Positions 11,111-21,684 of a stretch of 64,000 nucleotides of DNA are shown here, in pieces. The position numbers were made by a program, and so were the translations under genes. This stretch comes from Neospora caninum Liverpool (taxonomy: Eukaryota > Apicomplexa > Conoidasida > Eucoccidiorida > Sarcocystidae), in assembly GCF_000208865.1 (NCBI RefSeq), contig NC_018398.1, forward strand, positions 6,117,473 through 6,181,472, written 5' to 3'. The notes below the pieces were generated by a model. The model worked only from the letters and a program-made list of their open reading frames with translations. It was not told the DNA's origin and did no database searches. Each line of letters starts with the position of its first letter. Position 1 is the first letter of the stretch.

Positions 11111-12702
11111 CACGTTTCTTGGGATATCGAGAGTGTTTCTTTTCCACCAGTAGATACTGCGGCAGTGCCTGTCCTCCCTGGGGGCGATGCCTGCGCTGAG
11201 AGCTCTGTCGGTTGATGGCCACAGCGTTTTCGCGGTGAACTCCCCCGTTGCTTTGTTCTCGTTCTTGTCCCGATCCATGCTTGGCCTCGGCTTATACGCG
11301 ACGCCTTCGTGATTGCATCAACAGGTCTAGATCCCAAGTGGCGGGGTGTCCAAGCTCTCAGTGACGACGTAGCTTCTCAGCGTCGCCACGGCGTTAACAG
11401 CCACAGCCTGCGCATTCCCTCAAAGAGAAAGACGTCGCGAGTTGTTTTTTCGCCGTCTCATAGCGAGGGAGGGTTTCTGTGCAAAGCCGCCGGCATGGAA
11501 GCCGCCCGTGACTCACGTTTCGCTCTCTCGTGAAAAAACCGACTCTTCCAGAAAGAGGCAAGACTTGACAAGAGATTCGCAGTTCCTTGTTCCTTTGGAA
11601 GGTCGAGAGCATCTACTCGAGAGAAACGCGTTTCGCCTTTGTAGACATTCACAAAAAGGGAAAACGGGCTAGACGAGGTCAGCCGCAGCGTAACGCGACG
11701 CCCGATAGAAACCACAGAGACGCGCGATGCACGTCTGTGTCGTCAAAGGAACGCGCTTTCTGACAGCTGGACAAGACAGAGCTGGAAACGAAAACCAATT
11801 GAACGGAGAGTCTCTTCATCCAGATGAGCCTCTGAAGACGGGACACGTAGCCAAAGGGGAGCAAAACTTTCAGACCGCTTCATCCTTCCCAGCTAAAAAG
11901 AATTTCGCGTGCACTCCTGGGTCTGACATCGAAGGCTCTTCGCGGCCTCCGGCTTCCCCCTCTCCCTCAAGAAAAAGGACGGTCTATTCTCTCTCGGGTT
12001 CTCTTCAGCTTTTCTGCTCTCCTCTCTCCTCGAGCGCGGTGTGAGAGGAAGAAGCTACGTCGCCGTTTCGAGGCACAGATCCGCCCAAGCCGCCTCCTGA
12101 ACACGCCGGGGGGACATGGTGCCAAAAACCAAACGGTGCGGTAAAGGGTGACGAACGTTGTGGATTTCAACGACCGAAGCAGCGCACGGAAGTGGACGTC
12201 AGGAACAGGATCCACGAAGCCGAGACGTTCTTTTCTAGGAACCACAAACGCGACGTGTACCTCCGGAGAAAACGGTTTCGAAGAATCCTCAGGTATTTTT
12301 GGCGAGAAACGGAAAGGCACACCAACCACCGAACGACAGGGAAAGACGCAACGCGAGAAACATCGCACAGGCAAACAGGCCTCTTTCTGCAAAAAGAGGT
12401 TCCACTCCCACACGACCCCTCCGCGCATGCACGCGCCGTGTGCAATCTTTCCGGCCTCTTTGACGGGAAATCCTCGCTGCATCGCTCGATTCTGTGTGAA
12501 GGTCTTCCACCCCAGCATCTTATCCGCGTCAATTCAAAAGCGTACACTTGTCGACAAGCTGTGGAGTCCTCACCTCACTAGGCTCCTTCCTGCGTGGCTA
12601 GTCTATCCCTTTAGATTGGCACGAAGCAATCTACTCCTTCGCAAACACTTGAATCTAGCGACACACGCAAATAAATATATGTGCAGGCTCTACAGGTTTT
12701 TA

Positions 12703-15700
12703 CTATATATTGGCGACGGAGTCTTCCGTCCATCTGGAAAGTGTTTTCTTGGGAGGTCGAGAAACCCCCTTTGCGTCGGCCCTTACGCTGGCAGCCGCCG
12801 CCGGCGACCCGGGCTGTCTCCGGTTGAGCCTTCTGGACGCCTGTCTCTCCGTCGAGAGAAATCCTTCACTGAGTCGGTGCGCCACAGTGGACCCCACGTT
12901 CTCCTCTCTGCGAACCTGCCAGGAACTCGTCTCTTCTTCACGCGTTGTGTTCTGTTCGTCAGCCTGCCGCGAAGCGGAATGCTCCGCGGAGACTCCCCTC
13001 ACAGGAGTCGGGCTCCGCTCTTCGTCCCGTGTCGCCCAGAACCTCCCCTCTCGCCGATTCGCTTCGCCGTCGTCCTTGTGGCCTTTGCTAGTCGCATCTC
13101 CGAGAAGAGACGAACGGAGCGACCGGAGGTGATTGAGGCCGACGCCCTCTTCCTCCCAAACATCGTCCCGCGGCGCGAGCAGCCGGCGACCCGTGAGGAG
13201 CGGCGACTCGTCAGCTCCAATGGAGAGGAACTCCTCGCTGCTGACCTCGTCCTCGTCTCTCCGCTTTGAAAGCAAACTGCGAATCCGAGAAGGAAGTGCG
13301 TCCCGCGCCTCCGGGAGACTGCCGCCGAGGACTGCCCGATGCGAAGGCGCCGATCGCCGCATAAAGTACCGCAGAGACGGCGGGGTCCGCGGTCGCTGTT
13401 CCAAGTCGCTGCTCAAGTTCACCTGCGAAGACACCTTCTTCGGAAGGGTTTACGCCCCCGCTGTCTCCGAAACGTTCACGCTCTTTCCACGAAGAGCCGC
13501 CTCTGAGAGAAGACCGCGCGCTCTCCCTCTCTCCACTTCCGTATCTCCGCCCCGACAGCTGCGAGCTCTGTCGCTGGGCGTCGCGCCGCGACGCGTGCAA
13601 CTCCACTCGCGGAGGCGTCACTGCTCGGCGATCTGCCGTCAGCGCCATCGAGAGGTTCCGCCTTTCCTGGCGGAGCGCAATCTCTCTTTCGAAACCGGCC
13701 TCTCCGTCGCGCGTGTCCTCTTGCTGATTTGCGCGATCCTCCCGCCGTCGCTTCTTGCTCCCTTCGGTCCAAGGCGTCTCCAGTTCCGAGGCGAGACGCC
13801 GGCGCTCCGACTGCGCTTGACGACCCGCTTCTGCGCCGCGCTCGAATGCATGGACGCCGCCAGAGGCGCGCTGGTTGCCCGCCGACAGCCCCGGTGTAGC
13901 TACAGCTGAAGGGGACCGGGAGCGAAGGGAGCAAGAAGCTCTGCGCGGCTCTTGAGGGCGTGGAATGGCCTCCTCTCCGCGCGCACGCGCAGGCGACGAA
14001 GCCCCACCGTCCGACAAAGGAAGACGGCGAGAAGGAAACGGAGAGGAAGACGACTCAGCCTCCTCGGTCGGCGCACCGGCGTTCGCCAAGCAGGAGGCCA
14101 TCATCGACTGTCCACATACCCAAGACACACGAGAGAGAAAGAGAAAGCTGGACATTTACAAAAACCACTGCAGAACCCCAAATTCCCCAAAAGAGACGGC
14201 CTTTTCGACAGCTACTCGCCGAGAAGAGGGGAGCTGCCGATGGAGATGTGTCTGATGAAAAGATAAAGATGTAAATATAAAGATATATGCATATGTATAC
14301 ATATATGCATGCACTCGCGTAGAAGATAAACATTGAAGATGAACTACTTCGTAAGACTCTTCAATCTGTTCAGGCCATCATCCTTTTTCCTTTCCGACAC
14401 CGGGGCATCATCCGTTCAACCGTGAACAGAAGCGTTCTCGGTTCTTGCTTCGGCACGAGTGTTTCAGATATCGACGCGTCTTCCATCTTCCGAGAACGAC
14501 GAGATGCCTCAGATCGGCCCTGACGCCTCCGTCGCTTTCTTCTTCCAGCTGTTCGTTGGATTTCTCTCCCGCTTCACGGCCTGCTGAGACCGCTCCTTTG
14601 CGATTTCCGACCCCCCCCCCCCCCCGTGGCGTTCAGAGAGTCTGCATTTTCACTTACCAGCTTGGCGCATCGGCGCGTGACGTCTTGGATGAGCGCGGCA
14701 AAATCGCCAGCCTCGTCCTGGGCAGCGTCATCGCGGGTGCTCCCGAAATTCCCCGATGCATGCGCGTTCTGCTCGGCGCATGCAAGGCGCGTGCGCAGGC
14801 GAACGTTCTCGCGGTTCTCGTCCACAATTTCCGTCAAGAGCTGAACAAGGACCCCGGGGAAGCAGCGAAGAAAAGACAGGAAAGAAGACGATGGCACCGG
14901 AACGCGACACCGGAACGCGCAGAGAGAGGAAGCACAAGGGAAAAGGAGAAGCGAAAGAGTGGAAAGGAATGAGGGAAAAAAGAGACGCGAACGGGTGGAA
15001 AGGAAGAAAAAAAGGGAAGCGAAACCGTGGAGAGACGCGAGATATGGCGAGACCCAAAGACACGAGACGGCCTGGATGAGACGAGGGAGGACAGATGGCA
15101 GTATCGGAGAGCAGAGCTGTTTCAATCGTCTCAGAAAAGCATAAAAGACTTCCTGACGAAACAGACGCAAGAGAAAGACAGAGAAACATGCATGTGTATT
15201 TATACGCGTATAGACGCGAATGCTGTACCCCATACACCCAGAAACATCCAAAAAGTGCGATTTTGTGTATCTAGACAAAAAAAACTCAGCTTGCCGGGGG
15301 GGGGGGGGTTGTCACGATCCTGCGCGTCTAGTTGTATACGTGTTAGAAGCATACGCCTCGAAATGCATAGACTGATGCCTGGAGCGTTGATAGAAAGGCC
15401 ATCAGAAGATAGGCGCCCACGCGCCACGTAACACAGAAACGGTTCTGATCAGACCCAGCAGAGATCTCGCACCTGGTCGAGTTCGACTTGAAGTCTCTGT
15501 TCTTCCTCTTCACTCTCTCGCAGTTCCCTCTCCAGCGCCTGAATCTTCTGTCGCCTTGTCAGCGCTTCGTCTGCTTGTTCGGCATTGAGCTCCGCAAGCG
15601 GAGATGCGCTGGGATCCTCTGAAAAGAAAGAGAGCGAAGATCCCGCCGCAGAGGAGGAAAGGAGATGAAGAAAGGAGGTGAGACAGAGAGCCGACCGGTT

Positions 15701-16456
15701 TTCAGGTTGACAGGCTCTCCTGGAGGGGAGACGGGCTTGTCCTGGAAAAAGAAAAGATGCATGCTTACCAGGCGCCGCGGCAGCTGGAGCGGTCCCTTCA
15801 CGTTCATACCCACATTCGCAAACAGCGGGAGGCTCCAAGACTCGATAGCGATCTAGCCACGTCTGAGAGAGAAGAGAAACAGAACAAACGCGCCTCCAGA
15901 AAGCCATCAGGATCTCTCTCGAACCTGAAAAGCAGCCCCGAAAAATGTGAAGCGTCGATGCTCGGTCTTTCCCTCGACTTCCCCGCCTCTCGGTTCCCTC
16001 GCTCTTTTTGATCCGGTCTTCTCTCTCGTTGCCTTCTTTCTCTCCCTTTTCCTGCCTCGGTGTTCCCTGTCGCTCGTTCTCTGCCTTCTTTTTTAACGCG
16101 GTTCCTTTTACCCGGTAGACAGCGAGTTCTGCGAGGTACGCGCGCTCCGTGCAGATGCGCTGAATGACGGGGTGGTGAAGCACTTCGAGGCACGGATCCT
16201 GGACGCCCGCGACGCGCTTCCCGGCGATCTTGGCCGACAAGTCTCTCAGCCCGTTCTCGACAATCTCGTCCGTCAAGAGTCTCAGGCGCTCCCAGAGAGA
16301 ATCCGCGTCGATGCGGAGACACTTGAGACAGCGCCGCCACAGCATGTGTCCTCGGAAGCACGGCGGGGCCGCGCTCGCCTCTCCAGAAACGCCCGAGTCT
16401 GCATGCGTTCTCGCCGCTCCCCACGCGAAGCCGTCGGCGCTCGCCACGGATGCCAT
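12703..16456 (-). CDS. Coiled-coil protein of unknown function, multi-exon
   Basis: Minus-strand exons join in phase at 16456-16112, 15862-15769, 15618-15473, 14840-14658 and from 14107. The protein starts MASVASADGFAW and has an ordered helical region with HMLWRRCLKCLRIDADSLWE, then RTWLDRYRVLEPPAVCECG. A coiled coil (TRRQKIQALERELRESEEEE) runs across the exon 3/4 join into LLTEIVDENRENVRLRTRLA. The fifth exon encodes a Ser/Arg-rich tail. Two endings are possible. The fifth exon may read to a stop at 13211 (554 residues). Alternatively a 91-nt intron (13422-13332, CAG|GTGAAC to GGGCAG) may switch frame into a second acidic segment ending at 12703 (693 residues). I favour the longer form because its last exon has better-looking composition (for example DEDEVSSEEFLSIGADE). 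I do not recognise the family; structural or centrosomal roles are only guesses. The start was chosen because the upstream frame is pyrimidine-rich leader. Confidence 0.65.
14612..14628. repeat. Poly-C tract in an intron of the coiled-coil gene
   Basis: A run of about 17 C residues lies 30 nt beyond the exon-4 donor (minus strand). A similar run of about 13-14 G residues lies near 15296-15309 in the preceding intron. Confidence 0.8.
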
Positions 16457-18541
16457 TCTGTGGGGACAGGCTCCACGCTGGCGCCTCGAGGGCGGAAAAA
16501 GTTGGGAAAACTTGCGGGAACGACGAAAGGCAAAAAAACACGAAACGCGGAGACTCGAAACGCGAAGAAATAGAAGCAGAGGAGAAAGAGAAGTCCCAGG
16601 GCCGAGCTGTGGGTAGGGAGCAAACTGGAAGGAAAGGAAAAAGTAAGAGACGAACCGTGGCGCCTGCGTGATGGTTCGAAAGATGATCAAGCGCAGCTGG
16701 AGTCGACAGACGATCTGAAAAAGGGGACAGCGCGCAGTGAAAAAACAGAGACACGAAGAACGCGAACCAGAGAAACTTGGAGGGAAATCGCGACAGAGAG
16801 AAGAAAAGAGAGATTTCGAGCCCTGGAGACAGTCTCTCGGTTTCAGAAAACGATTTGTTTCTGAAAGGAGACGCGTTTCCCCGGAGACAAAGTTGGAGAG
16901 AGTGGCGCGAGGAAGCGAGAAAGAAGACGTGCATACACCCGCGGCGTTGAAAGGCAAGTCGAGAGCCTCTCTCCTCTCGTCCCCTCACAGCCCGCGGGGA
17001 CAGGACGGCTGCGTCTCGGGAAGATGTGAAGAGCCGGAAGGGACACGAGAGAAGAACAGCGTCTTGCGAAAAAAAGACAAGGGAATCGGCGTCCTTGAAG
17101 ATTCAACAGAGGAAGAAAAGCGAGTGTTCAGAAGCAAGTGAGTGGACTAGAGGACACGAGATCGCACGCATCAGCTCCGTGAGGCGCAGAGAGAGCGAGG
17201 AGAGAGGAGAGGCTGACAGAAAGACGGTCGTTTCCGCGATGTCGCGGGCGGCGAAAAGCACAGGCACGCGTGGAAAGGAAAAGGGAGAGGAGACAGAGAC
17301 GGACTGGAGACGCGCTTCCCTCAAACCCGAAAGAGAAAAAGACAAACGCCGAGACGGCGAGAATCGAGGGGCGTCGCCTGTCCTGAGAGAGAAGAGCGGA
17401 GAGAAGAGAGTTTGCGGACTCGCCGAAAAAGGAAGACACAAAGAAGAAACGAGGACCCGAAGGAAGAAGAGAAGATCAGCATGCAAACTGAAAAAAAACG
17501 GGGATTCTCTCCTTTATACACACACAGGTACACAACTGGCAGACCGCGAAAAAAACGAAAGAGGAGAGGCGAAGACTTGTTGTTTTCGGCGCAGCTCGGC
17601 CGTCTTCTCAATGGAGGAGAGAGTGAGATAGCAAGGAAGTTGCAAATCCTTCTCGCTGTGGCCGATGCAGAAGGGGAGGAAACGAAAAAGGGGAAAGTGT
17701 GGACAGAGAGAGGCTCTGTGAAAACAGGAAAAACAGCGGCTACGCCCGTTCAGCCACGCACTCTCTCTGTCGCCGTCGTTTCCTCAGCATCCGAAGAAAC
17801 GTTTCAACGGTGTCTTTTCCCCGCCTCGGAAGCGTGTGGTTTGCGACTGAAATATTCCGAGGAAATGGAGTTTTTTCCAGGAACAGGGGAGCATTTTCCC
17901 AAAGACAGCTTTACGATGCCGTCCAGGACGGTTGGAGTGAAAAGGCACGCGTGCATGCACGGATCCTTTCTTTCCAACTCGGCTTTTCTGTTTGTGTCTC
18001 GGTTCGCCGTCCTGGCCAGGATTCGAAGGAAAGCAGCCACAGCAGAGTGTCTCGAGGCCCAGAACCGCCAAGACAGATTCCAGAACTTCGGCAAAATGCG
18101 CCTTTCTCCCAAGACGAAAACGGCGAGAATCGCCAGAGAGGAACGTCCGCGTCGTGTCGATGCCTTCTAACAACAGCCAGGCACAACCTCGCCACAAGCG
18201 ACGGCGCGCAGAAAACCTCTTGCGGAAGAAAGAGGGAAAATGCCTACTTTGGGCAGAAAGAAGCGTCGTCTCCACGCTTCCGCCGTTCTCAAAAAATCAG
18301 ACCCTCGGAGCAGCCAAGACACACATTCGTCGCGCCGAGCCTCCTTGAAAGAGACAAACTTTTCAAATCTTTTAGTTTGAAAAGGAGAACCCTAACTCCT
18401 AACTCCCTTTCAAATGAAGAAAAACACCTGCATGAAGCATATGCTCAGCCTTAACGAAAACAAACAGATACTCCAGTGCACGGGGTTGCCTCGCATGGAT
18501 CCTGTCTTACCGAGAGAAACTTTGGAAACAAAAGTATACGC

Positions 18542-18567
18542 CTATATATATATATATATATATATAT
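18542..18567. repeat. (TA)n microsatellite
   Basis: About 13 TA units in intergenic DNA. Confidence 0.85.
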
Positions 18568-19569
18568 TCATATGTATTGTGTATATATGTATATATTTAT
18601 CGGTCATCATAGTGATGAACTTATATACATGGGAGATGGCAGTCGGTTTCTGAGGTTTGTCCAGCTTCTTTTTTAAGGGGTTGAATATGCATGCAATGTG
18701 GTTCGAAGCAAGATTTACAGGATGCACGAAACGCGACGCAAGCGCCTCGAGAGAAATACCAGAAACGTGAACTCCCCGGGAAAAACTTCCAAGTACCGTG
18801 TTTTGTCCCTTCTTTCTTCCTCAGAACGAGACACTCTGTCTGAAGAGAGAGAAAGCCTCTGTTCTCTGCTGGAAAAACAGAAATCTGCCGCAGCATGTGT
18901 CTGATGGTCATTTTCGTCTATACGTTTCGTCTCGAAGTCTGTTCAGATGTCTAAGAATCTCCTTTCGCAACACAGCTCTGAAAGGAATCTTCGCGGGAAA
19001 TAGAAGAAAAGAATAAAAGGGAGAAAGGGACAGAAAGGGGAGGCAACAGAGAGCGTAAAACGCAGATAGGGGGAAGAGGAGAGAAGACAGAAGAGGGTCA
19101 GGAAAGCAAACAGAGAAAATGAACGCGCTGGAGACTCACAAGATGAGGAAGGAAAAGGACGACAGGAAGGAAATCCACAGAGGCGTGAAATAAAGGGAAC
19201 GCAGAAATGTGTTTTGTCGAGAGACTGAAAACGCCGTTGCTTTGAGGGACAAGACACGCCTCTCCCCCCACGTTTCTGTGTTCTTGAATCAGATGCGAGA
19301 TCCCCGGGCATGTCTGTTTGCAGAGACTCCGGGGAGTCATTCGATCTTGTCCAGAAAAAAACACATTTTCCAGGCGCTTGAACCCCGCCACGGAATCCCG
19401 TTTCTTCAGGCACGAGCTGTCGCAACCGGCCTCCTCTGTCCTCATTTTTTTCGTAAACAAAAAATGAAGCAGAGAAACTGCAGCCACAACACGACCAGCC
19501 TTCAGCTGAACACCACGAACAAAAATATCCTCTACTGCTACACGCGCTCATAGGCAATGCATGTCACCA

Positions 19570-19654
19570 CATATATATATATATATATATATATGCATGT
19601 AGAGCTGTACCTCCATGTGTACATCCGCATCAACGTATATATATATATATATAT
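19570..19654. repeat. Pair of (TA)n microsatellites
   Basis: Two TA runs, at 19570-19595 and 19635-19654, separated by a GCATGT-containing spacer. They lie just past the stop codon of the small minus-strand gene. Confidence 0.8.
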
Positions 19655-19794
19655 GGATGTATAGATGTGTGCGTATGCATAGAAAACTGTGTTTTATGTT
19701 TTGTGTATCCACAATTTGTTTGGTATCTTTTGCAGGGGAAGCGGGGTGGAAGGCTTTCTCTATCGGAAGAGCCCTGGGCGATATCCATATTTCT

Positions 19795-20561
19795 TTAGCC
19801 ATCCTTCTCGAGCGAGTTGAAGCATTCCCATTCGGGCCATCCTCGTGAAGCGAAAAATACCTCGGCTGTATCCGCCCGAGATGCAGCGCATGCGGATGCG
19901 GTACAGCCCAACCTGGAAGCAGATCGCACGGTCTCGAGCCTTCCGATCGTGAGGCAGTGTGCGTTCAGCTTACGAATCTGGTCAAGCCCCGGGCTGTGCA
20001 GACCGAAATGTATGAATTTACACACAAACATGCAAAGGGCTGCACACACAAGCTGCTGTGTCTCACACGAAAAAGAAAAAGAAAACAGGCGACAGTCTCA
20101 GAGCACACCTCTGCACTCGATCGCCTGCCTGGGTCAGTCGCCCATTCACTCGTCTGCGGCGCACGCGTAGAAAGAGAAACTCATAAATAAATAAATATAT
20201 ATATGTATATGTATGTATATATATATGTATATATATGTGCGTAGGGGTAAACATGAGTATGTACGAATATGCGTACGTGTCAATGTGAGAATGTAAGAGA
20301 ATATGAGTATGTGTAATTAAGAATGGTGATAGTCGTGTATGGAGGTGGTGGAGGTGCCGAGCTGTAAATGTGTACCTTGTTGAGGATGGGAATGGGCCCT
20401 TTGAATCCGAGATTCTGATACACGTTTTTGTAGATTCGACCGTTTACTTCGTTCTCTGCGAAGGCTCGACGAGCGATCCAATCTTTTTGGCAGCGGCGGT
20501 TGAAAGAGGGGAAGGCGATGGGGGGCGGATTCAACGAGGGCCCAGGATTTCGCGCCGCCAT
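19795..20561 (-). CDS. Small conserved-looking protein of unknown function, three exons
   Basis: Exon 1 (20561 down to 20376, 62 codons) starts MAARNPGPSLNPPPIAFPSF, contains the strikingly ordered segment NEVNGRIYKNVYQNLGFKGP and ends at AACAAG|GTACAC. A 15-codon exon (20153-20109) gives TSEWATDPGRRSSAE between CCGCAG and GAG|GTGTGC. The last exon (19977-19795) gives IRKLNAHCLTIGRLETVRSA and ends SLEKDG-stop. All joins are phase 0 and the product is 137 residues. The first intron carries a TA microsatellite. I do not recognise the family; a small organellar or ribosome-associated subunit is conceivable but not shown. The middle exon is the weakest part: splicing exon 1 directly to exon 3 is also in frame. 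The start was chosen because upstream of ATG the frame is purely simple-sequence. The gene is divergent from the FAM210-like gene, 1.1 kb away. Confidence 0.5.
20181..20240. repeat. TA/TATG microsatellite in an intron
   Basis: AATAAATA followed by ATATGTAT steps, between exons 1 and 2 of the small minus-strand gene. Confidence 0.75.
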
Positions 20562-21684
20562 GGTGTGGAAGAGAAAAAACAAAGAGAAAGAGAGAAAAGG
20601 AGGAGAGGAAGAGAAAAAACGAAGAGAAAGAGAGAAGGAGGAAGAAAAACGACGAGAGGAAGAGGAAGAAAGGGAGGAAGAGGAAGAAAAACGACGGGAG
20701 GAAGAAAAAAGACACGAGGGAGAGAGAGACAGAATGAGAGAGAAAGAGAGAAAGTAACACACAAGGGAACGGGACGAGGGAAGCGCAATACGAGCGTCTC
20801 GACTTCTGGGAGACCGAAGACAACTGAGGGTGGTTTTGGAGGGGACCGCGGGTGGACAGCAGAGAGATCTCTTTCTACGGAAGAAAAAGTTCACTGAAGA
20901 GGAAAAAGGAAAACCAAGTGTAAAGACAGATAGGGGCTGAAAGGCCGAGCCAGAGAAACGAAAAGGTTTTGTCCAGGGGAAGAAGTGAGAACTCTCGACG
21001 CTTGAGCGTCGAGCTCCCTCCACAGTTTGTGTCCTAGCAATCCTGGCAATTGAGACGCTGCGTGTCTGTGGAGATGAGAAGAAGAGTCAAGAGAAGGAAT
21101 CAGCGAGAAAGATCTGTTTTCAGGCAATCTCCGCTTTCCCGGAAAAAGTCGCCACTTTTTCGGAACCTCTTGTGCTCACGCCCGAGCGCATGCAAAATCT
21201 TCAGCACATGCACGCCGTGACCCGGCGGAGACGCGGCGCCTAAACCACATCCACATTTTTCCCATTCTGTGCTTCGATTCGGGCCCTTGAATCGATTTTT
21301 GAGTTCGAAAAGGGAAGCAAACGAAGCGCTTTCCCTCGTTCATTCGGTTCGGGGCGAGTTTTTTCTCTCTCCTCCTTTGTCAGGGAATCTCCCGCCAAGG
21401 AAGTCGGAAACGCTTTTTCTTCGTCGGTTTGCAGCGTCTTCAGGCCTGGATCCGCCTCTTTTTGTGGACCTCTCGTTTCCCTTTTCCTTTTTTTCTCTCT
21501 CCCGATTCTCTCTGCTCACTTTTCAGGCGTTCTCCTTCGGTCCTTCCGATGCTTCCTGCACACATCGCGCGGGTTTTTTCTGCGCAAATCGCCGGTGTCT
21601 CACGCCGTTCTTCCTCGTTCTTCTCACGCAGTTCTCTTCTTTCTTTTCTCTCGTCCGGAGCGTCTCGTCCTTTTTCTTGAGGCA
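20562..21684. promoter_or_regulatory. Divergent promoter region, small gene / FAM210-like gene
   Basis: This 1.1-kb stretch holds a long GAGAAA/GAAGAG purine tract (about 20565-20755, plus strand) that is the pyrimidine-rich leader of the minus-strand gene. A CGCATGCAAAAT element lies near 21189. From about 21350 on, the DNA is pyrimidine-rich and leads to the FAM210-like start codon. The purine tract gives open frames on both strands that I regard as non-coding. Confidence 0.4.

Larger units (their letters stand above)
9753..12702. other. Convergent intergenic region
   Basis: This stretch holds the 3' side of the phosphatase gene (plus) and of the coiled-coil gene (minus). I find no supported exon. 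It contains a degenerate 15-bp tandem repeat (10785-10879) and a TA/TATG-rich microsatellite (about 11015-11110). Poly(A) signals cannot be assigned with confidence, as this lineage has no strict AATAAA rule. Confidence 0.4.
16457..19794. other. Intergenic, between two minus-strand genes
   Basis: This contains the upstream leader and promoter of the coiled-coil gene and the 3' side of the small minus-strand gene. The plus strand is purine-rich, and its longest open frame (17412-18170) shows no domain. Two TA microsatellites lie at 18542-18567 and 19570-19654. I find no supported gene here. Confidence 0.4.

Noticed and set aside
12148..13269. 373-codon plus-strand frame
   Set aside because: Overlaps the minus-strand coiled-coil gene tail and has no domain or convincing start context.
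15449..15472. Reading exon 3 of the coiled-coil gene on to the stop at 15449
   Set aside because: A CAG|GTGCGAG donor sits 8 codons before the stop and the next exon continues the coiled coil in phase, so the stop is probably intronic.
17412..18170. 252-codon plus-strand frame in the purine-rich intergenic DNA
   Set aside because: Lys/Arg/Glu-rich because of purine bias. No domain, and better explained as leader DNA of the minus-strand gene.
20565..21023. Long Ser/Phe-Leu minus-strand and Glu/Arg plus-strand frames over the GAGAAA tract
   Set aside because: Pure simple-sequence translation. The supported coding region starts at the ATG at 20561.
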